DNA of 64,000 nucleotides from Enterovibrio norvegicus FF-33 (lineage in GTDB: Bacteria; Pseudomonadota; Gammaproteobacteria; Enterobacterales; Vibrionaceae). The first letter of the stretch is position 1; every line of letters starts with the position of its first letter. The stretch spans positions 518,503 to 582,502 of the forward strand of contig NZ_AJYD02000038.1 in the NCBI RefSeq assembly GCF_000286835.2, read 5' to 3'. Made by a program: the position numbers and the translations under genes. The notes beneath the pieces are model-generated. The model made no database searches. It was not told the DNA's origin and was given only the letters and a program-made list of their open reading frames with translations. This document shows, one piece after another, positions 36,106 through 45,709 of the stretch.

Positions 36106-38880
36106 ATGAACAGAAAAGAAATTATGGATGCGCAAAGCCACCTCGTCCCTGTCAGCCGCCAAGCTGCGGCAGAAGGTGTCGTACTCTTAAAAAACACTGA
36201 CTCGATTTTACCCTTGAAGGAAAATGATGTGGTGTCTCTGTTTGGGCGTTGCCAAATTGACACCTATCGAAGTGGTACGGGATCAGGAGGTGCCGTGAAT
36301 GTCCCATATGCAGTCAATATCCTCGAGGGGTTTCTAGCCAATAGCGCGATTACCATCAATGAAGAGTTAGTGGCTGTTTATCAAGACTGGGTCGCCGACA
36401 ATCCGTTCGATAACGGCTGCGGCGGTTGGGCATCTGCGCCTTGGTTCCAAAAAGAAATGGCTTTGTCAGATGATCTCGTCGCCAGCGCGTCTGCGCGGTC
36501 AGATAAAGCAATGGTATTTATTGGACGTACGGCGGGAGAAGATCAGGATAACGCTGAGGAACAAGGCAGTTATCGTTTAACCAATCATGAAATCGACATG
36601 CTCTCCAAAGTGGCGAGTCACTTTTCGGACGTTATCGTGGTCATGAATGTCACGAACATCATGGACATGTCGTGGTTAAACACGCTGGAACACAAACAAT
36701 CGCTCAAAGCCGTACTTTATAGCTGGGCGGCGGGAATGGAAGGCGGTCATGCACTTGCTGATATCGTATCTGGGCAACAGTCCCCAAGTGGTCGCTTAAC
36801 CGACACCATTGCTCACCACCTTTCTGACTACCCATCATCACCCAATTTCGGGCGTAAAGACCGTAACCTTTACGTTGAAGACATCTATGTCGGCTACCGA
36901 TATTTTGAAACCTTCCAACCCGATTCTGTTCAATTTGAGTTTGGCGCGGGTTTATCCTATACCGCGTTTACTCGTGAGTTAGTAGATTTCTCGATTCACG
37001 GTGAAGGCGCAAAAGCCTTGCTAATTTTTGATATCAAAGTGAGTAACATTGGCAGTCATTACGCCAGTAAAGAAGTGGTGCAGCTTTATGTTGAAGCGCC
37101 ACAAGGTCAATTAGGCAAGCCCGCAAAAGTGCTAATCGGTTTCGCCAAGACAAAGGTCATCGAGCCAAACCAAAGTGACTTTGTGAAAATTTCCGTCCCT
37201 GCAAGCATGCTGGCTTCCTATGATGATAGTGGCGTGACAGGTAGCCGCAACAGCTATGTCATTGAGTCAGGTAACTACCAATTTTTCATGGGCGATAGCA
37301 TTCGCCATGCAAAACATATCGCTGCGGATTATCACGTAGACTCGTTAGTTTTGGTTGAGTCACTAAGTGAAGCTTGCGCGCCCACTTATTCTTTTGAACG
37401 CATCAAACCCGCTAAGAAAACACCGAACGGCGTTTACGAATCTTGCCTTGAAACGGTGCCCGTTCGCACCGTCTCTTTGGCCGAGCGTATTAAAGAAAAC
37501 ATGCCAACACCTCTTGATATAGTGGGTGACCAAGGCATTAAATTAATCGATGTTAAACAGGGAAAAGCGAGCTTAAGCGAATTTGTTGCTCAAATGACAC
37601 CTGAACAACTCGCCATGATTGTTCGTGGCGAAGGCATGTGTAGCCCAAAGGTCACACCGGGCACCGCGGCTGCGTTTGGTGGCCTTTCAGATTGCCTATT
37701 TAACTTAGGAATTCCCGTGGCGGCTGCCGCCGATGGTCCTTCTGGCATTCGCATGGATAGTGGTCACAAAGCCACTCAGGTTCCTATCGGTACATTACTT
37801 GGCTGCACTTGGAATCTTGCTTTAAACGAAAAGCTCTTTTACTTAATTGGTAAAGAACTAAGTGCCAACCACATTGATACCTTATTAGGGCCTGGTATCA
37901 ACATTCATCGACATCCACTGAATGGTCGTAATTTTGAGTATTTCTCTGAAGACCCGCTTCTCACCGGTGTCATGGCTGCGGCACAAACTCGGGGTCTCGC
38001 TAATGCTGGCGTCTCTGGGACAATCAAGCATTTTGCTGGCAATGACCAAGAAACTGCGCGTGTAGATGTTGATAGCATTCTTTCTGAACGTGCACTTAGA
38101 GAGATCCACATTAAGCCTTTCGAGATCGCCGTCAAGGAAGGCAAGGCCTCAACCATTATGACCTCATACAATCCTGTTAATGGTCACTGGGCAGCATCCA
38201 ACTACGATCTGAACACAACCATCCTTCGCAATGAATGGGGCTTCACAGGCATTGTGATGACTGATTGGTGGGCAAAAATGAATGACCCGATAAACGCGGG
38301 GCAAGAAAGTAAGACGTTCACCTCTTTCATGCTGCGCGCTCAAAACGATCTGTATATGGTGGTAGAACACAACGGCGCAGAATCAAATATCATGGGTGAC
38401 GACACGTTAGAAGCGTTAGCAGAAAAGACTTTAACCCTCGGTGAGTTGCAACGCAGCGCGATGAACATTTGTCGTTTCATTATGTCCACGCCTGTTATGG
38501 AGCGCGCTCTCAAAGCCTATGAACCGATACAAGCCTTTACCTCTTTAGACCAAGCACCCAAAGGTTTAATTCATCAAGCAGAACAAACGCTGAACCTACA
38601 CACCAATGTTAATACGTCTGTAACACTTGAAGTGAACGAAACAGCCAACTATCAATTTCATGGTGTTATGCACTTTGACCGAGATTCGCTCGCGCAATCA
38701 GCATGTAGCTTATTTCTTAACGGCGAATTCAGCATGACGTTACCCACGAATGGAACTTGCGGTGACTGTGTGAAAGTTGAAGGCCTACAGGTGAAACTAC
38801 ACCCTGGTTTCTACGTGTTAGATATCGATTTCGTTAAGCCGGGTCTAATGCTAGAAGAGATCGTTATTTCCAAGGCGTGA
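36106..38880 (+). CDS. GH3 beta-glycosidase with permuted domain order
   Basis: About 924 residues, no signal peptide, so probably cytoplasmic. The usual GH3 order is reversed: the C-terminal-type sandwich comes first (AAAEGVVLLKNTDSILPL to about residue 290, FEFGAGLSYTAF), then an Fn3-like domain, and the catalytic barrel follows at about 500-760 (ADGPSGIRMD, GPGINIHRHPLNGRNFEYFSEDP, GTIKHFAGNDQE). The nucleophile is the Asp in VMTDWWAKMN (about residue 720). A final beta region (about 830-924) may be a carbohydrate-binding module. Reversed GH3 enzymes are known, for example in Ruminococcus albus. Start uncertain: TTG 36100, ATG 36106 and ATG 36124 all lack a strong ribosome site. Substrate not predictable. 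Confidence 0.9.
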   Translation: MNRKEIMDAQSHLVPVSRQAAAEGVVLLKNTDSILPLKENDVVSLFGRCQIDTYRSGTGSGGAVNVPYAVNILEGFLANSAITINEELVAVYQDWVADNPFDNGCGGWASAPWFQKEMALSDDLVASASARSDKAMVFIGRTAGEDQDNAEEQGSYRLTNHEIDMLSKVASHFSDVIVVMNVTNIMDMSWLNTLEHKQSLKAVLYSWAAGMEGGHALADIVSGQQSPSGRLTDTIAHHLSDYPSSPNFGRKDRNLYVEDIYVGYRYFETFQPDSVQFEFGAGLSYTAFTRELVDFSIHGEGAKALLIFDIKVSNIGSHYASKEVVQLYVEAPQGQLGKPAKVLIGFAKTKVIEPNQSDFVKISVPASMLASYDDSGVTGSRNSYVIESGNYQFFMGDSIRHAKHIAADYHVDSLVLVESLSEACAPTYSFERIKPAKKTPNGVYESCLETVPVRTVSLAERIKENMPTPLDIVGDQGIKLIDVKQGKASLSEFVAQMTPEQLAMIVRGEGMCSPKVTPGTAAAFGGLSDCLFNLGIPVAAAADGPSGIRMDSGHKATQVPIGTLLGCTWNLALNEKLFYLIGKELSANHIDTLLGPGINIHRHPLNGRNFEYFSEDPLLTGVMAAAQTRGLANAGVSGTIKHFAGNDQETARVDVDSILSERALREIHIKPFEIAVKEGKASTIMTSYNPVNGHWAASNYDLNTTILRNEWGFTGIVMTDWWAKMNDPINAGQESKTFTSFMLRAQNDLYMVVEHNGAESNIMGDDTLEALAEKTLTLGELQRSAMNICRFIMSTPVMERALKAYEPIQAFTSLDQAPKGLIHQAEQTLNLHTNVNTSVTLEVNETANYQFHGVMHFDRDSLAQSACSLFLNGEFSMTLPTNGTCGDCVKVEGLQVKLHPGFYVLDIDFVKPGLMLEEIVISKA

Positions 38881-38936
38881 TCAATGAACTGATTGACGAA
38901 AACTCGCTCTCATCTAAGTCTGTTGAAAGGCAAAAA

Positions 38937-38959
38937 GGCCGCTGATTTATCAGCGGCCT
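38937..38959 (+). terminator. Hairpin terminator after the GH3 gene
   Basis: Stem AGGCCGCTGAT / ATCAGCGGCCT with almost no loop. The T-run on the plus side is interrupted (TCTTCTC) and the A-run before it would serve as T-run on the minus strand. Confidence 0.6.
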
Positions 38960-39040
38960 CTTCTCATTCGGCGGCACCAGATCGAAGTCTAGAGGGATTT
39001 CAAAATCCCGAGACCATAGCAAGCAGATCCCAGATGCGAA

Positions 39041-39065
39041 AAAGCCCGCTCAATGAGCGGGCTTT
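39041..39065 (-). terminator. Terminator of tRNA-Ser
   Basis: Stem AAAGCCCGCTCA / TGAGCGGGCTTT followed on the minus strand by TTT, nine bases downstream of the tRNA 3' end. Confidence 0.8.
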
Positions 39066-39073
39066 ATCAAATT

Positions 39074-39164
39074 TGGCGGAGAAATAGGGATTTGAACCCT
39101 AGGAGGGCTATAAACCCTCGCCGGTTTTCAAGACCGGTGCTTTAAACCACTCAGCCATCTCTCC
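39074..39164 (-). tRNA. tRNA-Ser (anticodon UGA)
   Basis: A 91-base serine-type tRNA with encoded CCA. Acceptor stem GGAGAGA pairs with TTTCTCC, discriminator G. The anticodon loop CTTGAAA gives anticodon TGA, and the long variable arm (CGAGGGTTTATAGCCCTC) is diagnostic for Ser. The T arm GGGTTCAAATCCC is intact. Confidence 0.97.
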
Positions 39165-39177
39165 GTGAGTGGTACGT

Positions 39178-39206
39178 ATAATAATGTTCAGAAGTCGCTT
39201 TGTAAA
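39178..39206 (-). promoter_or_regulatory. Sigma-70 promoter of tRNA-Ser
   Basis: On the minus strand TTTACA (39201-39206) and TATTAT (39178-39183) are separated by 17 bases, with the tRNA 5' end 13 bases beyond the -10. Confidence 0.75.
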
Positions 39207-39725
39207 CCCACTAATTATGCATTTTTGTTCAATCGGACACATTTAAGCCACTATGCGCATATCGCGCTCGAACGGCGATTTACATTCGACCGCTTATCAA
39301 TAATTTAAAGTCTTGTCAGATTTACATATGCATAAGCATCTAATCAAAAAGCACATAATATTCTAGTCATTGCGAAACACGCAGAAACAAACCGAAGTGC
39401 TCAATATGGCGGTAGGTTGCATATTCATTGATACACATGCTGTACGAGTCGCATAAAAACAATGTGTTACAAACACCTTGCCTTCACATTTTATACTAAA
39501 CAATGCCTCAAATTTGCCAAGATCATTGCCTAGGTCACACCTCTTACTTGTTCAATTTGCAGCCAAGACATCTGGCCCTATACTGGATTTGTTAACCGAG
39601 TGTTAATTTCGGTTTCAGTGTTAATAAATGGTTTTACGAGTTTCTCACTACTGTTGGGCTAATTGCCTTAGATGTAACTCGTCCATGAGTAAGACCCAGT
39701 TATAACCAATAAAGGATTAATAGGT
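39207..39725. other. Intergenic region upstream of aapJ
   Basis: About 520 bases without a gene. It carries the aap promoter, which I cannot place. Three TGTTAA elements at 39590, 39601 and 39619 lie about 100-135 bases before aapJ and could be part of a regulator site; spacings of 11 and 18 bases are not clearly symmetric. The aapJ ribosome site is AAAGGA near 39711. Confidence 0.45.
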
Positions 39726-40754
39726 ATGGTTTCTAAAAAGTCGACATTTGGACTTGCAGTTGTCTCAGCACTGCTTTTCTCTACCGGTGCAAGTGCCGAA
39801 GGGGATAGCACCTTGGATAAAGTCAAAAAGGCTGGCGTTGTTAGCTGTGGTGTCAGCACCGGGCTTCCTGGCTTCTCTAACCCAAATGCAGAAGGTCAAT
39901 GGGAAGGTATCGACGTTGAGTTCTGTCAGGCAATGGCTGCTGCCGTTCTGGGTGACAAGAACAAAGTCAAATATGTTCCGCTGACAGCGAAAGAACGCTT
40001 CACTGCCCTGCAATCAGGCGAAATCGATATTCTTTCTCGTAACACAACGTGGACACTGCAACGTGACGGTACTTTGGGTCTGAACTTCGTTGGCGTTAAC
40101 TATTACGATGGTCAAGGCTTCATGGTGAAAAAAGACCTCGGCCTGACCAGTGCATTAGAGCTTGATGGCGCTTCAGTTTGTGTTCAATCCGGTACAACGA
40201 CTGAGCTGAACCTTTCTGACTACTTCCGTGCTAACGGAATCTCATTCAAGCCAGTTGTTTACGATACGTATGACGCGACCGTTAAAGGTTTTGAGTCTGG
40301 TCGTTGTGACACCTTAACCACTGACCAATCTGGCCTGTATGCATCACGCATCAAACTGGCGGATCCTAAGAGTGCTGTGGTATTGCCAGAAATCATTTCT
40401 AAAGAGCCTTTGGGCCCTGTTGTTCGCCAAGGCGATGACAACTGGTTCAACATTGCTAAGTGGACGTTGAACACCATGATCAATGCTGAAGAGTTTGGCA
40501 TTACTTCTGCCAACGCTGATGAAATGCTGAAATCTAAAGATCCAAACATCCGCCGTATTCTTGGACAAGATGGTCCTAAAGGTAAGGGGCTGGGTCTGAA
40601 TGATGATTGGGGTTACCAAGTAGTCAAGCAAGTTGGTAACTACGATGAGAGCTTCCAACGTACTGTAGGTACCGACTCTCCGCTTAACATTCAACGCGGC
40701 GTTAATGCCCTTTGGAATGACGGCGGTATCCTCTACGCGCCACCTATCCGTTAA
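39726..40754 (+). CDS. aapJ: General L-amino-acid ABC transporter, substrate-binding protein AapJ
   Basis: 342 residues, periplasmic. Signal peptide 1-24 ending in TGASAEG. Type II binding-protein body with VVSCGVSTGLPGFSNPNAEGQ, GIDVEFCQAMAAAVLG and FTALQSGEIDILSRNTTWTL, the classic AapJ/BztA pattern. It delivers amino acids to the AapQM channel. First gene of aapJQMP; a strong hairpin follows, probably uncoupling its high expression from the permease genes. Confidence 0.95.
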   Translation: MVSKKSTFGLAVVSALLFSTGASAEGDSTLDKVKKAGVVSCGVSTGLPGFSNPNAEGQWEGIDVEFCQAMAAAVLGDKNKVKYVPLTAKERFTALQSGEIDILSRNTTWTLQRDGTLGLNFVGVNYYDGQGFMVKKDLGLTSALELDGASVCVQSGTTTELNLSDYFRANGISFKPVVYDTYDATVKGFESGRCDTLTTDQSGLYASRIKLADPKSAVVLPEIISKEPLGPVVRQGDDNWFNIAKWTLNTMINAEEFGITSANADEMLKSKDPNIRRILGQDGPKGKGLGLNDDWGYQVVKQVGNYDESFQRTVGTDSPLNIQRGVNALWNDGGILYAPPIR

Positions 40755-40784
40755 GTTAAGTAGTTATCTACTTATAGCACTTGT

Positions 40785-40805
40785 GGGGCACAGCATCTGT
40801 GCCCC
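40785..40805 (+). other. Intercistronic hairpin between aapJ and aapQ
   Basis: Stem GGGGCACAG / CTGTGCCCC with a three-base loop, no strong T-run. It matches the stabilising or attenuating stem-loops usual after binding-protein genes in ABC operons. Confidence 0.65.
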
Positions 40806-40839
40806 TTATTTCAACGTGAAAGGATAGGGGTGCGGTTGT

Positions 40840-42045
40840 ATGGCATCTAAAGAGAATATGCTTAGCTCATCGGCTCCTCGCCCTGAGAAAAAGCAAAGCC
40901 TGATATACAATCCAACGTTTCGCTCTGTAGTTTTCCAAGCGATTGCAATTTGTGCCTTGGTATTGTTTGTTTACAACATTGTAGATAATGCACTCACCAA
41001 CTTAGACGCTCGCGGTATTGCAACAGGGTTTGGCTTTATGAGCCAAGAAGCGGGGTTTGGTATTGGATTAACGCTCATTGATTACGATGAAACCTACTCG
41101 TATGGTCGAACATTTTTTGTCGGTCTATTAAATACGGCGTTGGTTTCTGTTTTAGGGATTGTATTAGCAACCATTATTGGTTTTCTGGTTGGTATTGCGA
41201 GACTTTCAAGAAACTGGCTATTGAATCGTTTTGCCGCGATTTATATCGAAATCTTTCGAAATATCCCCCTCCTGCTTCAAATCTTTTTCTGGTACTTCGC
41301 CGTATTGCAAGCCCTGCCCTCTCCTCGGCAGAGCTTAAGCTTGGGTGAATCCGTCTTCTTAAACGTTCGTGGTTTGTTTTTCACTCGCCCCGTTTTTGAA
41401 GAAGGTTCAGTATTGATTTCAATCGCCCTTGTTATCGCCCTGGTGTTTAGCTTTGGCTTGGCTCGATTTGCGAAGAAGAAACAAGAAAAAACAGGCGAAC
41501 AAACGCCAGTATTTGCGATATCGATTACCGCGATCATTGGTTTACCTCTGCTGGCTTTCTTTGTCGCAGGCATGCCAGTGTCACTGGAATATCCTCAATT
41601 GAAAGGTTTCAACTTCCAGGGTGGCTTCTCAATTATTCCTGAGCTCGCGGCACTCACGCTCGCACTGTCTATTTATACTGCGTCATTTATCGCAGAGATT
41701 GTGCGTTCGGGTATTAACGCCGTCAGCCATGGGCAAACAGAAGCAGCTATGGCGTTGGGGCTTCCTCGTAACAGAACGCTTCGCTTGGTGGTGATCCCAC
41801 AAGCCATGCGAATTATTATTCCTCCACTCACCAGTCAATACCTAAACCTAACGAAGAACTCTTCGTTGGCGATGGCTATCGGCTACCCCGATTTGGTCTC
41901 AGTATTTGCAGGCACAACGCTCAACCAAACAGGGCAAGCCATTGAGATTATTGCAATGACGATGGGTGTTTATCTGACGTTGAGTTTATTGACTTCACTG
42001 TTAATGAATATCTACAACGCCAAAGTCGCACTGGTAGAGAGGTAA
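40840..42045 (+). CDS. aapQ: Amino-acid ABC transporter permease AapQ
   Basis: 401 residues. Inner-membrane permease with an N-terminal helix (about 30-48), the channel segments (YSYGRTFFVGLLNTALVSVLGI; IEIFRNIPLLLQIFFWYF) and the EAA loop EAAMALGLPRNRTLRLVVIPQAMRIIIPP that contacts the ATPase. The long insert between helices is typical of AapQ/BztB. Three bases separate it from aapM. Confidence 0.95.
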   Translation: MASKENMLSSSAPRPEKKQSLIYNPTFRSVVFQAIAICALVLFVYNIVDNALTNLDARGIATGFGFMSQEAGFGIGLTLIDYDETYSYGRTFFVGLLNTALVSVLGIVLATIIGFLVGIARLSRNWLLNRFAAIYIEIFRNIPLLLQIFFWYFAVLQALPSPRQSLSLGESVFLNVRGLFFTRPVFEEGSVLISIALVIALVFSFGLARFAKKKQEKTGEQTPVFAISITAIIGLPLLAFFVAGMPVSLEYPQLKGFNFQGGFSIIPELAALTLALSIYTASFIAEIVRSGINAVSHGQTEAAMALGLPRNRTLRLVVIPQAMRIIIPPLTSQYLNLTKNSSLAMAIGYPDLVSVFAGTTLNQTGQAIEIIAMTMGVYLTLSLLTSLLMNIYNAKVALVER

Positions 42046-42048
42046 CCC

Positions 42049-43146
42049 ATGGCAAAACATGAGTTTCAACCAGATTTGCCGGCACCACCAAATACAGTTG
42101 GTGCGGTAGGATGGATGCGCAAAAACTTGTTTTCATCGCCTCTCAACTCAGTCATGACCGTGATTTTGGCATTTCTTGCCATGAAAGGATTGTGGGCTGT
42201 TGTTGAGTGGGCATTCCTTAATGCAGATTGGATCGGCTCATCACGCGACGATTGTTCGCGAGAAGGCGCATGTTGGGTATTTATCAACGTACGTTTTGAC
42301 CAGTTTATGTTCGGCTTCTATCCACAGGAAGAGCTTTGGCGTCCTCAGTTGTTCTATGCGATTTTGGCCATTATCACCGGTCTGTTGATCTATGAACGCA
42401 CACCAAAGCGTGGTTGGATTCTGCTGTTATTCATTGTTGCCTTCCCGCTCATGGCTGTGTTCTTGATTTTCGGTGACGTAGCAGGCTTGCCAAAGGTGGA
42501 AACTCACCTTTGGGGTGGGCTGCTTATCACGATGATCATCGCCATTGTCGGTATTGTCGTTTCACTGCCTATTGGCGTGATGCTGGCATTGGGTCGACGC
42601 TCTGATATGCCGATAATTCGCAGTTTATGTACTGTGTATATCGAAGTGTGGCGCGGTGTTCCGTTAATTACCGTATTGTTCATGGCGTCAGTTATGTTGC
42701 CATTGTTCATGTCTGGTGAGTCGGAAACTAACAAGCTCGTTCGCGCTTTGATCGGTGTCGTCATGTTCTCGGCTGCCTACATGGCAGAAGTCGTGCGTGG
42801 TGGTTTGCAGGCGATTCCAAAAGGTCAGTATGAAGCTGCAGATGCATTAGGCCTCAGTTATTGGAAGAAAATGGGATTCATCATTCTGCCTCAGGCACTG
42901 AAAATCACCATTCCTTCGATTGTGAATACCTTTATTGGGCTGTTCAAAGACACCAGTCTCGTCCTTATCATTGGTATGTTTGACGTGCTGGGTATTGGTC
43001 AGTCGGCGAATACCGACCCCAATTGGCTAGGTTTCGCAACGGAAAGCTATGTGTTTGTGGCATTGGTGTTCTGGATTTTCTGTTTCGGCATGTCCCGCTA
43101 CAGTATTTATCTTGAAAACAAACTCCACACTGGTCACAAGCGATAG
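42049..43146 (+). CDS. aapM: Amino-acid ABC transporter permease AapM
   Basis: 365 residues, second channel subunit. Several N-terminal helices precede the permease domain, with [21 protein letters not shown] and EAA loop [27 protein letters not shown] (read as two adjoining segments). The CSREGACW region in the first periplasmic loop is characteristic of AapM/BztC. Pairs with AapQ. Confidence 0.95.
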   Translation: MAKHEFQPDLPAPPNTVGAVGWMRKNLFSSPLNSVMTVILAFLAMKGLWAVVEWAFLNADWIGSSRDDCSREGACWVFINVRFDQFMFGFYPQEELWRPQLFYAILAIITGLLIYERTPKRGWILLLFIVAFPLMAVFLIFGDVAGLPKVETHLWGGLLITMIIAIVGIVVSLPIGVMLALGRRSDMPIIRSLCTVYIEVWRGVPLITVLFMASVMLPLFMSGESETNKLVRALIGVVMFSAAYMAEVVRGGLQAIPKGQYEAADALGLSYWKKMGFIILPQALKITIPSIVNTFIGLFKDTSLVLIIGMFDVLGIGQSANTDPNWLGFATESYVFVALVFWIFCFGMSRYSIYLENKLHTGHKR

Positions 43147-43163
43147 AGAACAAGGATAGTATT

Positions 43164-43913
43164 ATGACGCAACAAGACGCCCCTGTTATCCAACTGACCG
43201 ATGTGAATAAATGGTACGGTCAGTTTCACGTGCTTAAAAACATTAATCTTTCCGTTTCAAAAGGCGAAAAGATCGTAATTTGCGGCCCTTCCGGTTCAGG
43301 TAAATCAACCATGATCCGCTGCATCAACCGTCTTGAAGAACATCAACAAGGTTCCATTATTGTTGGCGGTACTGAGCTAACCGACGATTTGAAAAACATT
43401 GAACTGGTGAGAAAAGAAGTGGGCATGTGTTTCCAGCACTTTAACCTCTTCCCTCACCTCACTGTGTTGGAGAATTGTACGCTAGCACCGATTTGGGTAA
43501 AGAAAATGCCCAAGGATGAAGCGGAAGAAGTCGCGATGAAGTTTCTGGAGCGCGTAAAGATTCCAGAGCAAGCGGGTAAATACCCAGGTCAGCTTTCAGG
43601 CGGTCAGCAGCAGCGTGTAGCAATTGCGCGTTCGTTATGCATGAACCCAAATGTGATGCTTTTCGATGAACCTACCTCTGCACTCGATCCAGAAATGGTG
43701 CGCGAAGTGCTGGATGTAATGGTAGAGTTAGCTGAAGAAGGCATGACTATGTTGTGTGTAACGCACGAAATGGGCTTTGCAAAAGAGGTCGCGGATCGCG
43801 TTATCTTTATGGATGCAGGTGAAATTATTGAAGAAAATGTCCCACAGGAATTCTTCAATAATCCGCAATCTGACCGAACTCAGTTGTTCTTGAGTCAGAT
43901 TTTGCATCACTAG
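43164..43913 (+). CDS. aapP: Amino-acid ABC transporter ATPase AapP
   Basis: 249 residues. Walker [10 protein letters not shown], signature [15 protein letters not shown], Walker [15 protein letters not shown] and H-loop [14 protein letters not shown] are all intact. Energises the AapQM channel. Good ribosome site (AAGGAT) 17 bases after the aapM stop. Confidence 0.97.
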   Translation: MTQQDAPVIQLTDVNKWYGQFHVLKNINLSVSKGEKIVICGPSGSGKSTMIRCINRLEEHQQGSIIVGGTELTDDLKNIELVRKEVGMCFQHFNLFPHLTVLENCTLAPIWVKKMPKDEAEEVAMKFLERVKIPEQAGKYPGQLSGGQQQRVAIARSLCMNPNVMLFDEPTSALDPEMVREVLDVMVELAEEGMTMLCVTHEMGFAKEVADRVIFMDAGEIIEENVPQEFFNNPQSDRTQLFLSQILHH

Positions 43914-43983
43914 AACATGAGTGCAAATAAGTAATAGCTTTCGGGTTAACCACTCGTTAACATTTGCTTACAAGATCAAACAG

Positions 43984-44031
43984 GCTTAGCTGGAGGGATA
44001 TATTAGTATTCTCAAAGGCTAAGCTGTTTTA
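43984..44031 (+). terminator. Possible weak terminator after aapP
   Basis: Inverted repeat GCTTAGC / GCTAAGC with a 27-base AT-rich loop, then TGTTTTATT. The long loop makes it uncertain. Confidence 0.35.
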
Positions 44032-44128
44032 TTATCAGTAATGCGACAATTGTGACTTGAAAAGTTGAGCCAAAGGCGCAATAAATGTCGTATAGAAATA
44101 AATGTCTGCACCCCATCGGGAGAAAGCT

Positions 44129-44794
44129 ATGAATGATCGTTTCGTTGCTCGCGAGTACTCGCAAGAGAGCCAGTTAGCAACCAACAAGGTGTTACGCAAC
44201 ACCTATTTCCTATTGTCACTAACCCTTGTGTGGTCAGCATTGGTTGCTGGTGTGTCAATGGCGATGAACATGCCATACCCTGGCATAATCATTACTTTGG
44301 TTGGTTTCTACGGCTTACTTTTCCTAACCGAAAAGAACAAAAATAACTCAATGGGCATAGTGCTAACTTTCGCGCTAACCGGTTTCATGGGTTACACCTT
44401 AGGTCCAATCCTAAACATGTACGTAGGCGCTGGTCTCGGTTGGGCAATTGCACCGGCACTGGGCGGTACCGCACTGACCTTTATGGCGTGTTCTGCTTAT
44501 GCACTGACCACCAAACGTGACCTGTCGTTCCTTAACGGTATGTTGATGGCAGGTTTTGTTGTGATCATCGTCGGTATGATTGCAAACATCTTCCTGCAAA
44601 TGCCAATGATTTCAGTGGCAATTAGCGGTGCGTTCGTTCTGTTCTCTACTGGTGTGATTTTGCTGACGACTCAGTCAATCATCCGTGGTGGTGAAACCAA
44701 CTACATCTCAGCAACCGTTGGTCTGTATGTGGCAATTTACAACCTGTTCCTGAGCCTGCTGCAACTGCTTGGCATTTTCGGCGGCGACGATTAA
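44129..44794 (+). CDS. Bax1-inhibitor (YccA/BI-1) family inner-membrane protein
   Basis: 221 residues with seven hydrophobic segments. VLRNTYFLLSLTLVWSALVAG, GPILNMYV and ALGGTALTFMACSAYAL are signatures of the YccA branch, which in E. coli interacts with the FtsH protease and HflKC. ATG 44129 follows GGGAGA; an earlier in-frame start at 44102 lacks support. The order yccA-like/tusE/acyP/rlmI is also seen in enterobacteria. Confidence 0.93.
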   Translation: MNDRFVAREYSQESQLATNKVLRNTYFLLSLTLVWSALVAGVSMAMNMPYPGIIITLVGFYGLLFLTEKNKNNSMGIVLTFALTGFMGYTLGPILNMYVGAGLGWAIAPALGGTALTFMACSAYALTTKRDLSFLNGMLMAGFVVIIVGMIANIFLQMPMISVAISGAFVLFSTGVILLTTQSIIRGGETNYISATVGLYVAIYNLFLSLLQLLGIFGGDD

Positions 44795-44818
44795 TCGGAC
44801 AGCGTTAACATGATTTAG

Positions 44819-44849
44819 AAAAGCTCCTTCGGGAGCTTTTTTCTTTTTT
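44819..44849 (+). terminator. Rho-independent terminator
   Basis: Stem AAAAGCTCC / GGAGCTTTT with a TTCG tetraloop and a long T-rich tail. Confidence 0.9.
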
Positions 44850-44927
44850 GCTATTGCCGAATAACATGATCTTGAAGCCTCTCTCACAAGTCGATATGCT
44901 TTGCGCGATCGAAACACGAGGTAATCC

Positions 44928-45257
44928 ATGTTGGAATTAAACGGCAAGCAAATTGAAACCGATGCCCAAGGTTATTTGAAAAATTTCTCTGAGTGGGATG
45001 AAGCGCTAGTGCCGCTTCTTGCTGAGCAAGAAAACATTACGCTGACTGAAGCGCACTGGGAAGTGGTTTACTTTGTACAAGCGTTTTATAAGGAGTACAA
45101 CACTTCTCCTGCTGTTCGCATGCTGGTGAAGTCCATGGAGAAGAAATACGGCCCAGAAAAAGGCAATAGCCGATATCTATATAAACTGTTTCCTAAAGGG
45201 CCAGCGAAACAAGCTACCAAGCTTGCGGGTCTTCCTAAGCCTGTTAAATGCATTTGA
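44928..45257 (+). CDS. tusE: Sulfur relay protein TusE
   Basis: 109 residues of the DsrC/TusE family. It accepts persulfide sulfur from TusBCD and passes it to MnmA for 2-thiolation of tRNA wobble uridine. The conserved penultimate cysteine is present in the C-terminal PKPVKCI (C108). Ribosome site GAGGTAA upstream. Confidence 0.95.
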   Translation: MLELNGKQIETDAQGYLKNFSEWDEALVPLLAEQENITLTEAHWEVVYFVQAFYKEYNTSPAVRMLVKSMEKKYGPEKGNSRYLYKLFPKGPAKQATKLAGLPKPVKCI

Positions 45258-45290
45258 AAAAAGAGGCGCTGATCAGCGCCTCTTTTTTTC
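45257..45290 (+). terminator. Rho-independent terminator after tusE
   Basis: Stem AAGAGGCGCTGA / TCAGCGCCTCTT, no loop bases to spare, followed by a T-run. Confidence 0.88.
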
Positions 45291-45347
45291 TTTTTTGGTG
45301 CGTCTATTAAGAATAAACTGGCCAATACAAACGTGATTAGCGGACAT

Positions 45348-45620
45348 TTACTGAATCGAAAAACCATCTATCGCATGCCAATCAACTTGCTCTTTTGTCA
45401 CTCCAGTCACATTGGCCGTCTGAGGGCCATGCTCCAACCACACCAAAAGCGCGTTGATATTTTTCTCATCGCCGCACATTAATACGGTCACTGTGCCATC
45501 AGTTTCATTTCGCGCAAAACCGGATAAAGACAGCTTCAATCCTTCGTGGGCAGTGTGAAACCGAAACCCAACCCCCTGAACCCGCCCAGAGACACCGGCC
45601 TTGATACATATTTGAGACAT
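45348..45620 (-). CDS. acyP: Acylphosphatase
   Basis: 90 residues, hydrolyses acyl phosphates. Signature VSGRVQGVGFRFHT supplies the phosphate loop and catalytic Arg; the Asn of FARNETDGTV is the second catalytic residue. Length is normal for the family. Encoded alone on the minus strand between tusE and a chemoreceptor. Confidence 0.95.
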   Translation of the reverse strand: MSQICIKAGVSGRVQGVGFRFHTAHEGLKLSLSGFARNETDGTVTVLMCGDEKNINALLVWLEHGPQTANVTGVTKEQVDWHAIDGFSIQ

Positions 45621-45709
45621 ATGTCACACTCCTATGATTGGTTTTTACCGTATGCAACAGTGTAATATCCCCCTACCCGAGTAACCTCAAGCTGTAGGAT
45701 TTATTCAAG

